In this document: positions 1 through 12,800 of the stretch, in pieces | Layout of the letters: each line of letters opens with the position of its first letter | How positions within the stretch are numbered: the stretch's first letter is position 1 | Assembly: GCF_035582795.1 (NCBI RefSeq) | Contig: NC_134390.1 | Location: forward strand, 1,751,560 to 1,815,559 | DNA length: 64,000 nucleotides | Reading direction: 5' to 3' | DNA from: Mycteria americana | Lineage: Eukaryota > Chordata > Aves > Ciconiiformes > Ciconiidae | Made by a program: the position numbers and the translations under genes | Notes under the pieces: generated by a model | Seen by the model: only the letters and a program-made list of their open reading frames with translations | What the model was told of the DNA's origin: nothing | The model's database searches: none

Positions 1-888
1 TCATAACTCTATAATTGCAGCGTTTGAGGAGATGGTTGAGGACCATTACCCATCAAGTCAGCCATTTCTCTCCCTGCTAGATCTCTGATTCTCTGGAGGA
101 AGTACAGAAGCATCCTCAGTAAACTTACGTGAATTCATGGTGGGGCAGTGGTTGATCGGGAGTGAGGGCGACTCCTATTCCTGCTTCATAACAGGTTTTG
201 TGAGCCCTTTTCTAAAAATCTTTTTCTACTTTTCAGAATGTAATGAACAAACTGCATACTATCAGTGTGCCCTATTCTGTGATGAAAACCTGTCCGCTCT
301 CATGGGTGCAGAGAGTTCATGCCCACAAAGGTACCTGTGTATGTTCCACAACTTTAGCTTGACGTTCTCAGGATAAATGAGTGAGAGGCATTAAAATCTC
401 AAATGCTTTAGAGCCTGCCTTCTTGCTCTTCCATGCCAAATCACAAGGGCCAAAGCTCTAATTTATTTCTAAATGTGCACAAAGTCCTAATGCCATGTGA
501 ATGTCAGCGAACTTGATGGGGACCTCATGACCTGTGTACTTGAAGCCAGGGCCTCTTATGACACCAAGAAAATAGTTGAGCACAGCAAGATCCATTGATC
601 CCCAGTCCTCACCAAGGACATTCAGATGGTGACAATGATTTGTGCACTTTGGAGGAGGGGCTGCAATAGTGACAGACCCTGGCTCAGGTGGTGGGCAAAT
701 GGCCTGTGTGCCACAGCAGATGCTCTTGTATGTTGGGGTTTGCTGTTACTGCATGCTCAGTTAATTAAGGCTTGCTTGCTTTAGTGAGAATTCTCTCATT
801 TGGGAGTGTTGGAGTTGTGTATTCATATGAAAGTGACTCATGGAAAGCTTCTATTTGTCCTTATATGTCTTTTTGTGTTGGTTTGCAG
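1..888. other. DIP2B intron, left edge of window
   Basis: Non-coding by position: the first recognisable DIP2B exon starts at 889 after a TTTGCAG acceptor, and no preceding DIP2B exon is seen. The minus strand between about 1 and 760 reads as an interrupted coding-like frame that I do not recognise (see findings). Nothing else is supported here. Confidence 0.6.
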
Positions 889-3800
889 CAAAAGTTGCTT
901 TAGTCAAGTGTCGAGACTTGCACTGGGCCATGATGGCCCATCGAGACCAAAGAGATGTCAGTTTGAGTTCTCTGCGCATGCTGATTGTAACTGATGGTGC
1001 AAATCCTTGTGAGTATATACATCCTGCTGTTTTCAGGAGAGGTTTCTCAGCTAGTTGTCTCACAGGCTCAAGCTTAACTTCTTCCGAGATTTCAGTTAGG
1101 GCAGCTGTCTAGTAACACAGAGCTGTGGATTGTGGTACCTGAGCACCAGGGCAAGGGGTTTTCTGTGCTTTCGTCCTTTGAGAATGAGTTGTGAAAGATA
1201 CTGCAAAGTAAGAAATAGGAGAGTTGAATGGGGAGCTCTTGTGTGTAAAACAGAATTCTGGTAGACACAGTGAGATTGGTTTTAAATTGCTCACAGGCGA
1301 TAAGGTAAAGGCTTTTAAAGAGAACTTCGAAGGGGAAAAAATCCCCAGAAGAATCTGCAAGGAATGCTGTTAGTGAAAAGGCTTAAAGAATGTTTGTCTA
1401 GATGGCACCAACTGGAAGGGATACTTGGAATACCGTTAGACCTGTTTTGATTATGCATGCCGCATGGAAACAGACCCTACATATGTGCGCTAATTGTTGG
1501 AGGTTTGGAAAGTATTTTAAGCCTGTTGTTGTACTGTGAGCATGTAACAAATCTGAAGCAAATTGGGGGAGAAAAGCAGACTTGTTCAAGAGAATACGCC
1601 TGTTCCCAAGTCACATTCAGTAAGCACTTAAGCTCCTTTGTGGCTGGTATCTTGGAAGATGCTACCTGGAGTTTTTAGAAGTGATACAGTATATATACTC
1701 TGTAAATATACTGCACTTATTTCTAGGTTATTTTACAGACAGTTTTTAAAATCAAATTATGTAAAGTCATAGTGGCGTATTTTCTTTCTTTCCAGGGTCT
1801 GTTTCTTCATGTGATGCCTTCCTGAGCTTGTTTCAGAGCCATGGGCTTAAACCAGAGGCAATTTGTCCATGTGCCACATCTCCAGAAGCGATGACTATTG
1901 CAATACGGAGGTAATGGGCGTTCAGCATTGCGGTCTATTTGCTAGATTAAGTGATCCAGGCTGAGGTTTGTTCACACATCGGTTGGTCATAGTTGACTTA
2001 AGCACTTAATAAGCTCCACTGATATTTACTGTGTGTGCTCAGGTATTCAGGTAGCTAAGTTGTTAAACATTTCTCCTAAGATATGAGTGCTTTTTTCCCT
2101 CTAGGATGTGTGACAGCTCAACAGTGTGTGTAAGAACTGTGCGCTGCTTTTTCCTACTCTTGATTTACACAGCTAGTGTGGTATTCTTGAATCTGAGATT
2201 AAATTTGATACCACTTTGGACAGTCATTTTCATAGTCTGTTTCTGTCCATTGCTGCCTTCTGTAATCAATAGCCCTGTAATCATCTGGCCTGGGAGCTGG
2301 GGTTTAGTAAGCTAAAGAGCTGGAAGAAGACTTGCACTTGCCCAAGAATATGGTTTCTTACTTATTGATCAATGTGGCTCTTCTGGGAGGCAATCTCTAC
2401 TGCCATCTCACAGTTTTAAATTTGCTATGCAAAGAAGAGACACTGAAATATGCATATTTCTGTTGCCGCGGTATCTTCATCCGAGTCTAATAATAGCCTG
2501 TATGCCTGATTTAGTGTATTGATTTTGTGTCCTTCAAAGGCCTGGGGTCCCCGGGGCACCTTTGCCTGGAAGAGCCATCCTGTCCATGAACGGGCTGAGT
2601 TTTGGTGTGATTCGTGTCAACACTGAAGATAAAAACTCTGCTCTCACTGTCCAGGATGTTGGCCATGTGATGCCAGGAGGTAAAAATGTGCAGGAGTCCC
2701 TTGTAAGACCTTTTTGCGAATGGCCTGGAATGTTTTAGAGAAAGAACCGGTCAATGTTCTCTCCCATATTCAGCCTTAGTTTTGGGGGAGGTTAGGCAGT
2801 CCCCATACTGTGTTGTCATATCTGTCACAGTTAAATGTGTCAGTTTTTGTACGAGGCAAATCTTGGGGACTACTTTAACAATGTGTAATTTGTCCTAGGA
2901 ATGATGTGTATAGTGAAACCTGATGGACCACCTCAGCTCTGTAAAACAGATGAGATTGGTGAAATCTGTGTCAGCTCCAGAGCAGGAGGAATGATGTATT
3001 ATGGGCTGACAGGGGTGACAAAGAATACATTTGAGGTATGTATAGCAGAATGCATCTTTCTTTCCCTGTTTCCTGTGTAGAACTGATAGCCTTGTAGAAT
3101 CTCTTGGTTTTGTAACTTAAGTGTTAATGCTGTTTTTTAAAAAGATACACTGAAAAACTCATTACAGTTAGATATATTCAGTGTTCACCTTTCATAAAGG
3201 TCTCCCACAGTGCTAAAACGATAACTGTACCAAGGAATCCCTCCCCTTCTCCTCATCGCTTCACTCGCATATAGTGCAATTCTTGAGGTGGGGAATGTTT
3301 TTCTGTCCTCAGGCAAATCCACTTTGCCTCCAATGTCTTCCCTTCTGTTGCAGGTTATCCCTGTGAACTCGGCTGGCTCTCCAGTGGGTGATGTGCCATT
3401 TGTCCGTTCCGGCTTGCTGGGGTTTGTTGGACCTGTACGTAATACAGTTTTTGAGCTTGCATTGCTGTATTCTTTTGTTCATGCTAATATCCTTGAATGT
3501 TTACAAGAAAAGCATTTGGGTACAGAAGTATGTGTAAGGATAGTTTGCTGTGGCTAAGATAGCTGAGCGTTAATGAGTTTGCCTGAGCCAGTAGGAACCC
3601 TTTCTTTTCCAGCATGTTGTCATTACAGTGCCTTACTGTGTTGCTTGTTACATTTTTAGATTGCTAATTCTTCTAAAACCAAATGCAAGAAGCTTTTTGT
3701 ATGGCAGTTCTGCTATGGTGCTGGAGCGTCTTGTCTCACTGAGTGGCTAGAATGCTTCTTCTGGTTTAGTCATAAATGATGTGATTTAAAGAGAAAGAAA

Positions 3801-6800
3801 ATGTGCTTTGTACAAATTCCATTGAGGTAGCCATAGGTAGGAAATATGCAAGTCATCAAAGACATTTGAATATCCGCTTTATGTAAGTTACTCACTGATA
3901 CCTTTTTATCTTTCAGGGCAGTTTGGTGTTTGTGGTTGGAAAAATGGATGGATTGCTGACAGTTAGCGGACGTAGACATAATGCCGATGACATTGTAGCA
4001 ACTGGATTGGCAGTAGAGTCAATAAAAACAGTTTACAGAGGAAGGTTAGCAAAATAAACCTTGCCCCTCCCCATAAGCTTCTGCGTGTAATAGAGTGAAA
4101 CAGGATCTTTGGTATGATCTTTGATTTCTCTTCAGTAACTGGTTTGTTTGGGTAGCTTAGTTAAAGTAAATATGTTTTTGGTTTAGACAGTAATTGGCCT
4201 GATCCTGCCCAACACAGGTCTGTTTTCCCCACTATCCCGTCTGGCTTTTCATCAAGTCTGTGTACTTCAGGGGAAGGAATCAAGTAACAAGATAAGTCAG
4301 CCACATGGAGACTTTAATTCTTTGTCTCTGTAGCATTTATTTTTAAGTCTCTGTAGTAGTTAGCTGCTGGCTGATGCTCTGCTGCAAGTAAGAGTTTCAT
4401 TAATGTCCAAAGATACTTAATTTTATTTAGCAGTTGTGGATATAATTTTCTAGATCCTCAGGCAGGGTTGGAGCTCATGTCTCTAGGACTTAACAGGAGA
4501 TTTTAAGCCCCCTACGTCATGTAGATACTTTTAAAGATTTTATTGCATTGGTGATTTGTGACAGGTTGGAACAGAAATGTGATAGCAGGTTGAGAGGACA
4601 GGGGACTATGCTATGTAGAAATTTCATCAGAAGGTGGAATTAATCCCTTCCGTACTGCACAAAGTCTTTCCTTTTTGACTCAATTTTAATTGTCTAATGT
4701 TTTTTCTCTGTCTTTGCCCCATGGGGGTTTTTTACGAGTTCTGCCTTTAGTCTGTTTCCTTGGCTTCCTATTCCCAAGGAGTAAAACTGGAATTTGTGCC
4801 AATATGGCTCTCCCCTTTTCCTTAGGATTGCTGTGTTCTCAGTATCTGTCTTCTATGATGAGAGGATTGTGGTGGTTGCAGAGCAGAGGCCAGATGCATC
4901 TGAAGAGGACAGTTTTCAGTGGATGAGCCGAGTGCTGCAGGTAAGCCCACTTACATAGGTGGACAAGGTGAGTTTGTGCAGTTTTTCAGTGTGTGGGCAG
5001 ATAAGAGGCCATCGGCGTGCCCCAGATGGAAAGAGCCTCATGATCCTTCTTGGCACAAGGTATTTTTACAGGGTCACAAGCTGGGTACATCTGCTGTGTA
5101 CAAGCTGTTCTGTTATGTCCTGAAGGTCCTGGGAAAGCGGCTGCAACACAGAATAGCGTAGGCTCTGTCAAAGTGGTCAGCATTATGCGAGCAAGATGAC
5201 TGTGTAGAGAAACACAGTTGCCTCTCAGCACTGCAAAGCAGATCCAGTGCTCAAGCTTAGGAGTTCTGCTTTTAGTCTTGGATCATGCTGGTGCTCAAAG
5301 TTATGCTTTAAAACCACCCCTATCTTTGGAGATTCATTTTCAGTAGGGAGACAGTAAGCAGAGAAAGGTTAAAACAGCTGAATGAGTGTAGTCCTAAGAA
5401 AGTAGAATGAGTAGCAAATACTTACTTTGAGAGCTGCCCGCATTGCATGTACATCATTCTTGGGAATGATGTTTCAGGTCGTGAAGTACGCAAACTGGGG
5501 AGAAAAATCAGGGAAGTACCTGGTGGTCTGAATAATATATTAGATGCCTGAATGCTGAGGTGGGCAAAAGGAACAGATTGTGATGGTTCAGAGGAGACAG
5601 ATGGATAAAATATGAAGATCAAAATCATATGATTCATCAAGCAACTGTGTATATTTTGGGATTTTGGTCATGAAAGATTTTAAAATGGGTTTCTTGTACA
5701 TTAAATGAACTATAAAGGCAGGGATGCTAACAAGCACCTAACTCTTACCATAGGGCTCGCTGATGTTACAGAGGTGAAACAGAATGATAGTGACTGACTT
5801 GCTCCCCAGTGCCGTATAAATGCAGGGATTTGTCTTGCAGTATGTCAGTGCAGCCAGTAATAGCAGACTGTCTCCAATAGTACCAAGAATTCAAGTGACC
5901 ATCTTTCCTTTCTCTAGGCAATTGACAGCATTCACCAAGTGGGTGTATATTGCCTTGCTCTTGTGCCAGCCAATACATTGCCAAAAACTCCATTGGGAGG
6001 GATCCATATCTCTCAAACTAAACAGCACTTTCTGGAGGGCTCTCTGCATCCGTGCAACATCCTCATGTGCCCGCACACGTGTGTGACGAACTTGCCAAAA
6101 CCCAGGCAGAAACAACCAGGTAACACGAGCTCCTTTCGTTTAATGTTAGTAAACTCAAGTTCACAATCTCAGACCTAGGAAGCTGTGTGATGCCTCTGAC
6201 TCTGTGTCCTACTTGGTGGGGACCAGAGCTTGTCTTGTGGCCTGTGGCTGGGGCATGTTTGAGGCCTCTCTGCGCATGTGTCAGTCAGGAATTTTGATTC
6301 CTACCGTTGGAACTCGTTGGGATTCTCTCTACTGATGAATAGGACACTAGCAATGCCTTCTGAACTCCATCAGTGAGGCTTCATTACTTCTCTTCTTGCA
6401 CCCATGCCCAGGAGCAGTGGGATCCTACAGAGGATCTTTGTACCTTTGCTGTCCTGCAGATTGCAGTTCTAGGCCAGCTCCTTCCCATTTGCATTAAAAG
6501 TCCAGATTTCATGCGGCTGTTCTTTACCAACAGGTGTTGGCCCTGCCTCTGTGATGGTGGGGAACCTGGTTGCTGGGAAGCGTATTGCTCAAGCCTCTGG
6601 AAGAGATCTTGGCCAAATAGAAGACAATGATTTAGTTAAAAAGGTAAATCGGTGTTTGTTACAGCTAGAGAATGGGAAAAGAATTTACCCTACAGCTGAA
6701 CGCAAAGCAGCAATGTGAAGTGGACTTAAGTACTGCCTCTGAAGTAGAAGCACTAGGATTTAATTACTGCCTCTTTGTTTCAGCACCAGTTCCTGACAGA

Positions 6801-9800
6801 GGTATTACAGTGGAGAGCTCAAGCAACTCCTGACCACCCACTCTTCCTTTTATTAAATGCCAAGGTACAGTCAGTGCTGAGTTGTTGGTTTTTTAAGGTC
6901 CACAGCATGTTATTCAGTGCAAGTTTGAGACTGTGTTTAAAATCTTTTGCCCACTCCAGTGTCCTCTATTTAGTCTCTTGTATCAGATTTTGCCCATAGA
7001 TTTGTAACTGAAAATTTGAACCTTTGAACCTATAGGTCACTTCATCTAAATGACTGTCATGGTTCGATGCTTCATTTTAAAACTGAGCGTGTTTGTAGGT
7101 CCCACTGGTTCCTGTATCATTTAATGGTGTATCCCTGTTGAGTATATTCTGGCAAGGTTCTGGTGCAAGAAGACCTGAACTGACTCCCTGGAAGGTAGAA
7201 TTTTCTAGAGCAGATCTAACTCCATCTCTATCGTTTTGGTATTGTAGTGGATAAGTGGCTCATTGAATGCCAGCAGCCTATAGGTATAGATAACTAGTAG
7301 CTATAGACTGACACTAGCAAGCAAGTTTTGGGTTTGTGTTTGGGTTTGTTTTTTTTTTCCCAGCAGCTATTTTACTGACACACATGTTGTGCCAGGCCTT
7401 GTTTAGAGCATTTTTGTTTCTTTTCAAGGGAACCACTGTGTGCACAGCCACCTGCCTTCAGTTGCACAAAAAGGCTGAGAGAATTGCATCAGTTCTGTGT
7501 GACAAAGGACATCTCAATGCAGGAGACAATGTGGTGCTTCTTTATCCTCCTGGTAAGCAAGTTTTAATAAGGACTGCATCCCACTGTGGAAATGCAGCAT
7601 GGTCTTTCTTTGAAATTTCATTGAGATCTGGAAATATAGGAGAGAGAATTGAATATGCAGCGATACCTTAGGGACTGCATAACTCGCTGATCTAGTTTTG
7701 ACTCCAGAGAGGGCTGTCCTAATGTCTTGCAGGATCAGGACTCAAACTTCTATTCTCTAGAGTTTTGGAAAAGCCAATTTGTACCTCCTCACTCCTGGCT
7801 AGATCTTGCTGTGTCATGATGTTTAGAATAAAAACTTCAAAGCCTTCTGTGGTTACCAAAGATCCTCTGGTATGATATGTTCACTGCAAAGTTATTAGAA
7901 ACTTGTGACCGCACTGCATGTGCTGCAGAATTGTGCTAGCTGCCCTACCAGAGACTCCTCAGCTCCTGGTCTATTCAGATCTTGTTTGTCTGAAGTCACA
8001 TTGCCAGTTGGCAGCTTTTCATCCAGGGAAAGCATGTAGTTTGCTATGAGAAATTGCAGGGTGGCTTCTGGTAGAGACTGGTGCCATCACCTTCGGCTGT
8101 GCAGAAAGTGGGCACTTCATCTGAGACTGTTGGGTGCCTTTTCTACAGCAGTAGGCTGGGAACAGTGGGAAGCGCAGTCTGCCTGCTGTGGCTGGTAGCA
8201 CACAGCTTAATCACTTGGCGTGTGCAAGACGCTCACTGCTAGTGAGAGGTGCTCTCTGGTGTGTGTACTTCTTGCCCTGCCAGACAATTCTCTTTTGTCC
8301 TGACTGACTTCTGAGTCATTTGACACTTGGAACATTCTTTTCCTGTAAGATGGATACAGTTTTCTGTGTGGGCAGTCTTCTCTACTTTCCCAGTTCCCTA
8401 TCCCAAGCTTTCTTAGCCTCCTTGTTGCGCTGCCCTCCGTATTTGAACTGTTTATGTTGCACATCTGTGCTGTGGAAGTGACTAGTGTGTGTACTTTCTT
8501 CTAACGGAAGTTGTAACCGATGCTTGGAGAAAAAGTACCCAGGGGAAAGGCTGGTGTCACCAGGGTGTCCATCCACCAGTGTCCTACACTACAGCCTATC
8601 GTGTCCTTGCAGGCATTGAGCTAATCACCGCGTTCTATGGCTGTTTGTATGCTGGCTGCATCCCTGTGACCGTGAGACCACCTCATGCTCAGAGCCTCAC
8701 TGCTACTCTGCCCACTGTGCGAATGATCGTGGAAGTGAGTAATGGGTCTGTAGCTGAGCGCATGGCTGGAGCACTCTTGCTTCGGCCTCTCAGACTCGAG
8801 CGGTTACGCAGCTGTCCAAACTCCCATGCTGTTTACATGACAGCAGGGATTGAAGCACATCTTATAACTGAAGGACAGTGTTATCACTCATAAAATGCAA
8901 GAGAGAACCACCTCTCCTTATGTGGCAAGACAAATTGCTATGAAACAGGTGGTTTCTGAGAGATACTAACGTGATGTTAGCACTTAAAATTTCACATTCA
9001 CACTCCTTACTGCTGGGCAAGTGCAGATCCTGCTATTAGTTACTTTCCAAGCCCAGTAACCAGGAAAGGATGCCTCCCCATTATAACCATGGGGAAAAGC
9101 TAGATGCAGACTGTGTAATGTTCTCGCCCGTTCTAAAGGTCCTGGCGTGGTTATCTGCATTTTAGTCTGCGTTTGGGGTTTCAGTAAAGGAAGAGTAAGA
9201 GCAGTGTTGCAAAAGCCAAAGAAATTAATGCAAGTTTGCTAGGGGAAGCTGGCTACAGATGGTAAAATACACTCTCTGAACGTCAAATCTTGTAATGACA
9301 GTGCCACTGGGACATGCTTTTGTCTTTTTTTTTAGTAAGTATTTATCTTTTTAGGTCAGCAAAGCTGCCTGTATTCTCACAACCCAGACCTTAATGAGAC
9401 TACTGAAATCCAGAGAGGCAGCTGCTGCTGTAGATGTGAAAACCTGGCCAACTATCATTGACACAGGTGCGGTCCATGGGCTGAAAGACTTTTTGAAGTT
9501 CTGTGTAGGCATTACCATTGATTTCCAAAGGGACTTTCCTCCATTTCAGATGGTAACTGGATGGATCTTAAGAATTTGTTTGAATAGTTAGAAAAACAGT
9601 CCAAGACATAAGTTAGGTCTGACCTTGTTTACTGACATCTCTTCTGCATTTGTTGAGCTATGCATGGAAAATAATTTTACTGAAAAGCCATGTTGCAGAC
9701 AACTGTTAATTTCCTTAAGACGAGAGCGAGTTGGTCTTTTCTCCCTTTTCCTGAGAATAAATAATTTTCTACATGGGAACTTTTGGCAAGAGTCTTGTCA

Positions 9801-12800
9801 TTTACTAGTCTCTGTCTTTTGGAAAGAGAATGAATAGAAAGTTTTATCATCCATCTTGGGCTTTTTGAAAGTTGTGTTCTCCTTTCATCAAAAATTAACT
9901 ATGTTTGTTCCTTTCTTGTACAGATGACTTGCCCAGGAAGCGGCTGTCTCAGATCTATAAGCCACCTACGCCTGAAATGCTAGCATATCTAGATTTTAGT
10001 GTTTCCACAACAGGCATGCTTACAGGAGTAAAGGTATGGTAAAATGGTTATAGAAGACGGGGGGTTTGGCATCTTGTCTTTGGCTGATATTCTGAACCAC
10101 CTCTACCCTCGACCTCCACCAAAGCTGGCTCTTGTAGTTTAAATAAAGACCATGCTTTTCTTCCAATAAAGCTATGGATTCGCTGCAGACAATGCAGTGT
10201 GACCTTACGCTGAAGAATTAGTTGTGCAATGTAGGAAGACAGGTCCCTACAGTGGGCAACAGGAATTCTGCTGCTGCCTCCCACTGGAGAGCTGCCTGTT
10301 AGGAGAGCAGTGAGCAATGCCAGTAGCATAACTGTGAGCTTCTGCTTTCCCCCCGCCAAGAGCAGAACAGGAATGCAGTTGACAGAGAAGGGGATAAGAA
10401 ACTAAAAAATGAAAGCCTTAGACTGTCATTAATGGTCAGCTGTGTTTGGAGTCTGAGATGCCGACAGCTTTTAAGCAATAGCTATTGGTATCACTATTTC
10501 TGGCATACTGTGGCTCAGAGGCTTCTGCAATGCTCTGCCTCTGCTATGGAAGATAAAGGAAGAAGAAACATAGGTGTGCCTCTAACTCTTCTCCATAAAC
10601 TATCTTTATTCTTACCTACCTGTCTTGATGAAGTCCTATTTTGATGTCCTTGAATTTCAGCACGGTTTCTCTGTGTCTTGTGTTGCAGATGTCCCACGCA
10701 GCAGTGAGTGGCCTTTGCAGGGCAATCAAGCTTCAATGTGAGCTCTACTCCTCTCGGCAGATTGCAATTTGTCTTGACCCCTATTGTGGACTAGGTTTTG
10801 TGCTCTGGTGCCTTTGCAGGTATGACTTTTGAGGGGGGAAAAGGAAAAGATTAACTCTTGGCTCGTTATAAATGGGAAATGGCAGTCCATGTCTTTATCT
10901 GTTGTAATTATAGGCAGATACGTTGACATTACCAAAATGACTAATTTACAGTAAGGGGAGAATTTGTCTTTGAACTGACAATAACATGTTCCCTTTTCCT
11001 GCAGATTAGCAAGATGTTATCCTATCTTGATTATGCATATTTGTGCTGCCAAATATTACTGGCTCCAGAATGCTTCTCTTGCCTTTCTTCCTTGATTATA
11101 TGTTGCAGTAAGGGAGTTTTCTTGCTGTAAACTGTGTGGTTGAGCCAGTTCTCTTCCCTCACTCTGACAGTGTGTGTGCACGTTTGTGTGTGTATAAATT
11201 GTTATTCTTGTACAGTAAGTTGTATTTTTAAAATGATATTGCTACAGAAGGTGGGCATTGGAGCTATTACCAGTTTGTCTCAGATGCAGAGTCCCACAAG
11301 CTGCTTTTGGTCTAGCAGGAACGTAACATGAAAATACAGTAAATATTAATTTAAAGATAGCAGGAACATAACATGAAAATACAGTAAATATTAATTTAAA
11401 GATAGCTACATGCTACACAAAAATGTTTTCTTCCTTAATGTTCTTCACAGTGTGTATTCTGGACACCAGTCAATTTTAATTCCTCCTATGGAGCTGGAAT
11501 CCAATCTTTTTCTCTGGTTATCTACTGTCAGCCAGTATAAAATAAGGGACACTTTCTGTTCCTATTCAGTCATGGAACTGTGCACAAAGGGACTTGGAAA
11601 CCAAGTTGAAATGTTAAAGGTAAGAAATGCTTCCTGAATGCTATGTTACATAAATTAAGGAAACTGTGGTAGTAAAGCAAAGCGATACGATTGTTAAATA
11701 CAACAGTTTTCCTGTAGCACAGGTCTCCAGTCCACAGCTTGCTCGGAAAGCAAAAGCAACAAAAAATGTTTGCAGGCCCAGGACATGAAAAGGATTGAAA
11801 TTGAGTAGGGTGTATGTATTGCAGTGTAGGTAGCACGCTGCCAGTGAGTGTCAGAGACTGCTGGGCAAACCCTAAAGAGAAGATGCCAACAGCAGAATGC
11901 TATGCAGAAGAATTGCTTATGTAACAGTCTGCAGTGAAGGCTCAGACCAGCACATGATGCAAAGCACACATGTTAGGCGATTTGCTAAATAGAGGTGTTT
12001 TCTCCTTGGAGATGAGAGGAAGGAAAAAAAATAGCTATGTAAAACGCTTGAGGTGGCTTTTTGCATGGGGTTTACTGAAATAGTGTACTCCATCTATGAG
12101 ATTAAGGACCAGTCTTGTTCTGTTGGTGGCAGAAGGTGTCTGCTTTGGGGTGTGTCACCAGTTAAACACCAGAATAATGCACAGGTTCGAACAACTGGCT
12201 AGTGCTGTTCAGTGCATTCATGATCATGTCTAGAAATAATAATGGATTCTGGTCCCAGTTTTGTTGAAGACTGTGTGATCCCAGTCAATGACTTTATCCT
12301 CACTTGGTTTGGTTTCCATCTATATAAATAGTGAATAACAGGTGTAATCTTAGCTGAAAAGCACTGTAGAAGCACGTCATTCCACGTTCTGTAGCAGAGG
12401 AAGAAGCACTGTTAATGCGTATTTTGTTCTAGCAGTATTTCTAGGCTCTGGTCAGACACATTTTATAATTACAAATAGAAGCTGAAAAGAGGAAATAATT
12501 TGAACACAAGAACAGGGTTTGTCCTGCATTTCCCAAGTAATTTCCAGGGGTAAAAGCCAATGTCACTTCTTGTGAGGGGACAGATCTTGCTGCAGTTTGG
12601 CAGAGGTAATTAACACATACAGTCCTTTGCACTCATTTGTGTCTTTTCCAGGCACGAGGAATTAATCTGTCCTGTGTCCGGACTTGTGTGGTAGTTGCAG
12701 AGGAACGGCCGCGAGTTTCTCTCACGCATTCCTTCTCCAAACTCTTCAAAGACATTGGCCTGTCGTCTCGTGCTGTGAGCACCACCTTTGGATCAAGAGT

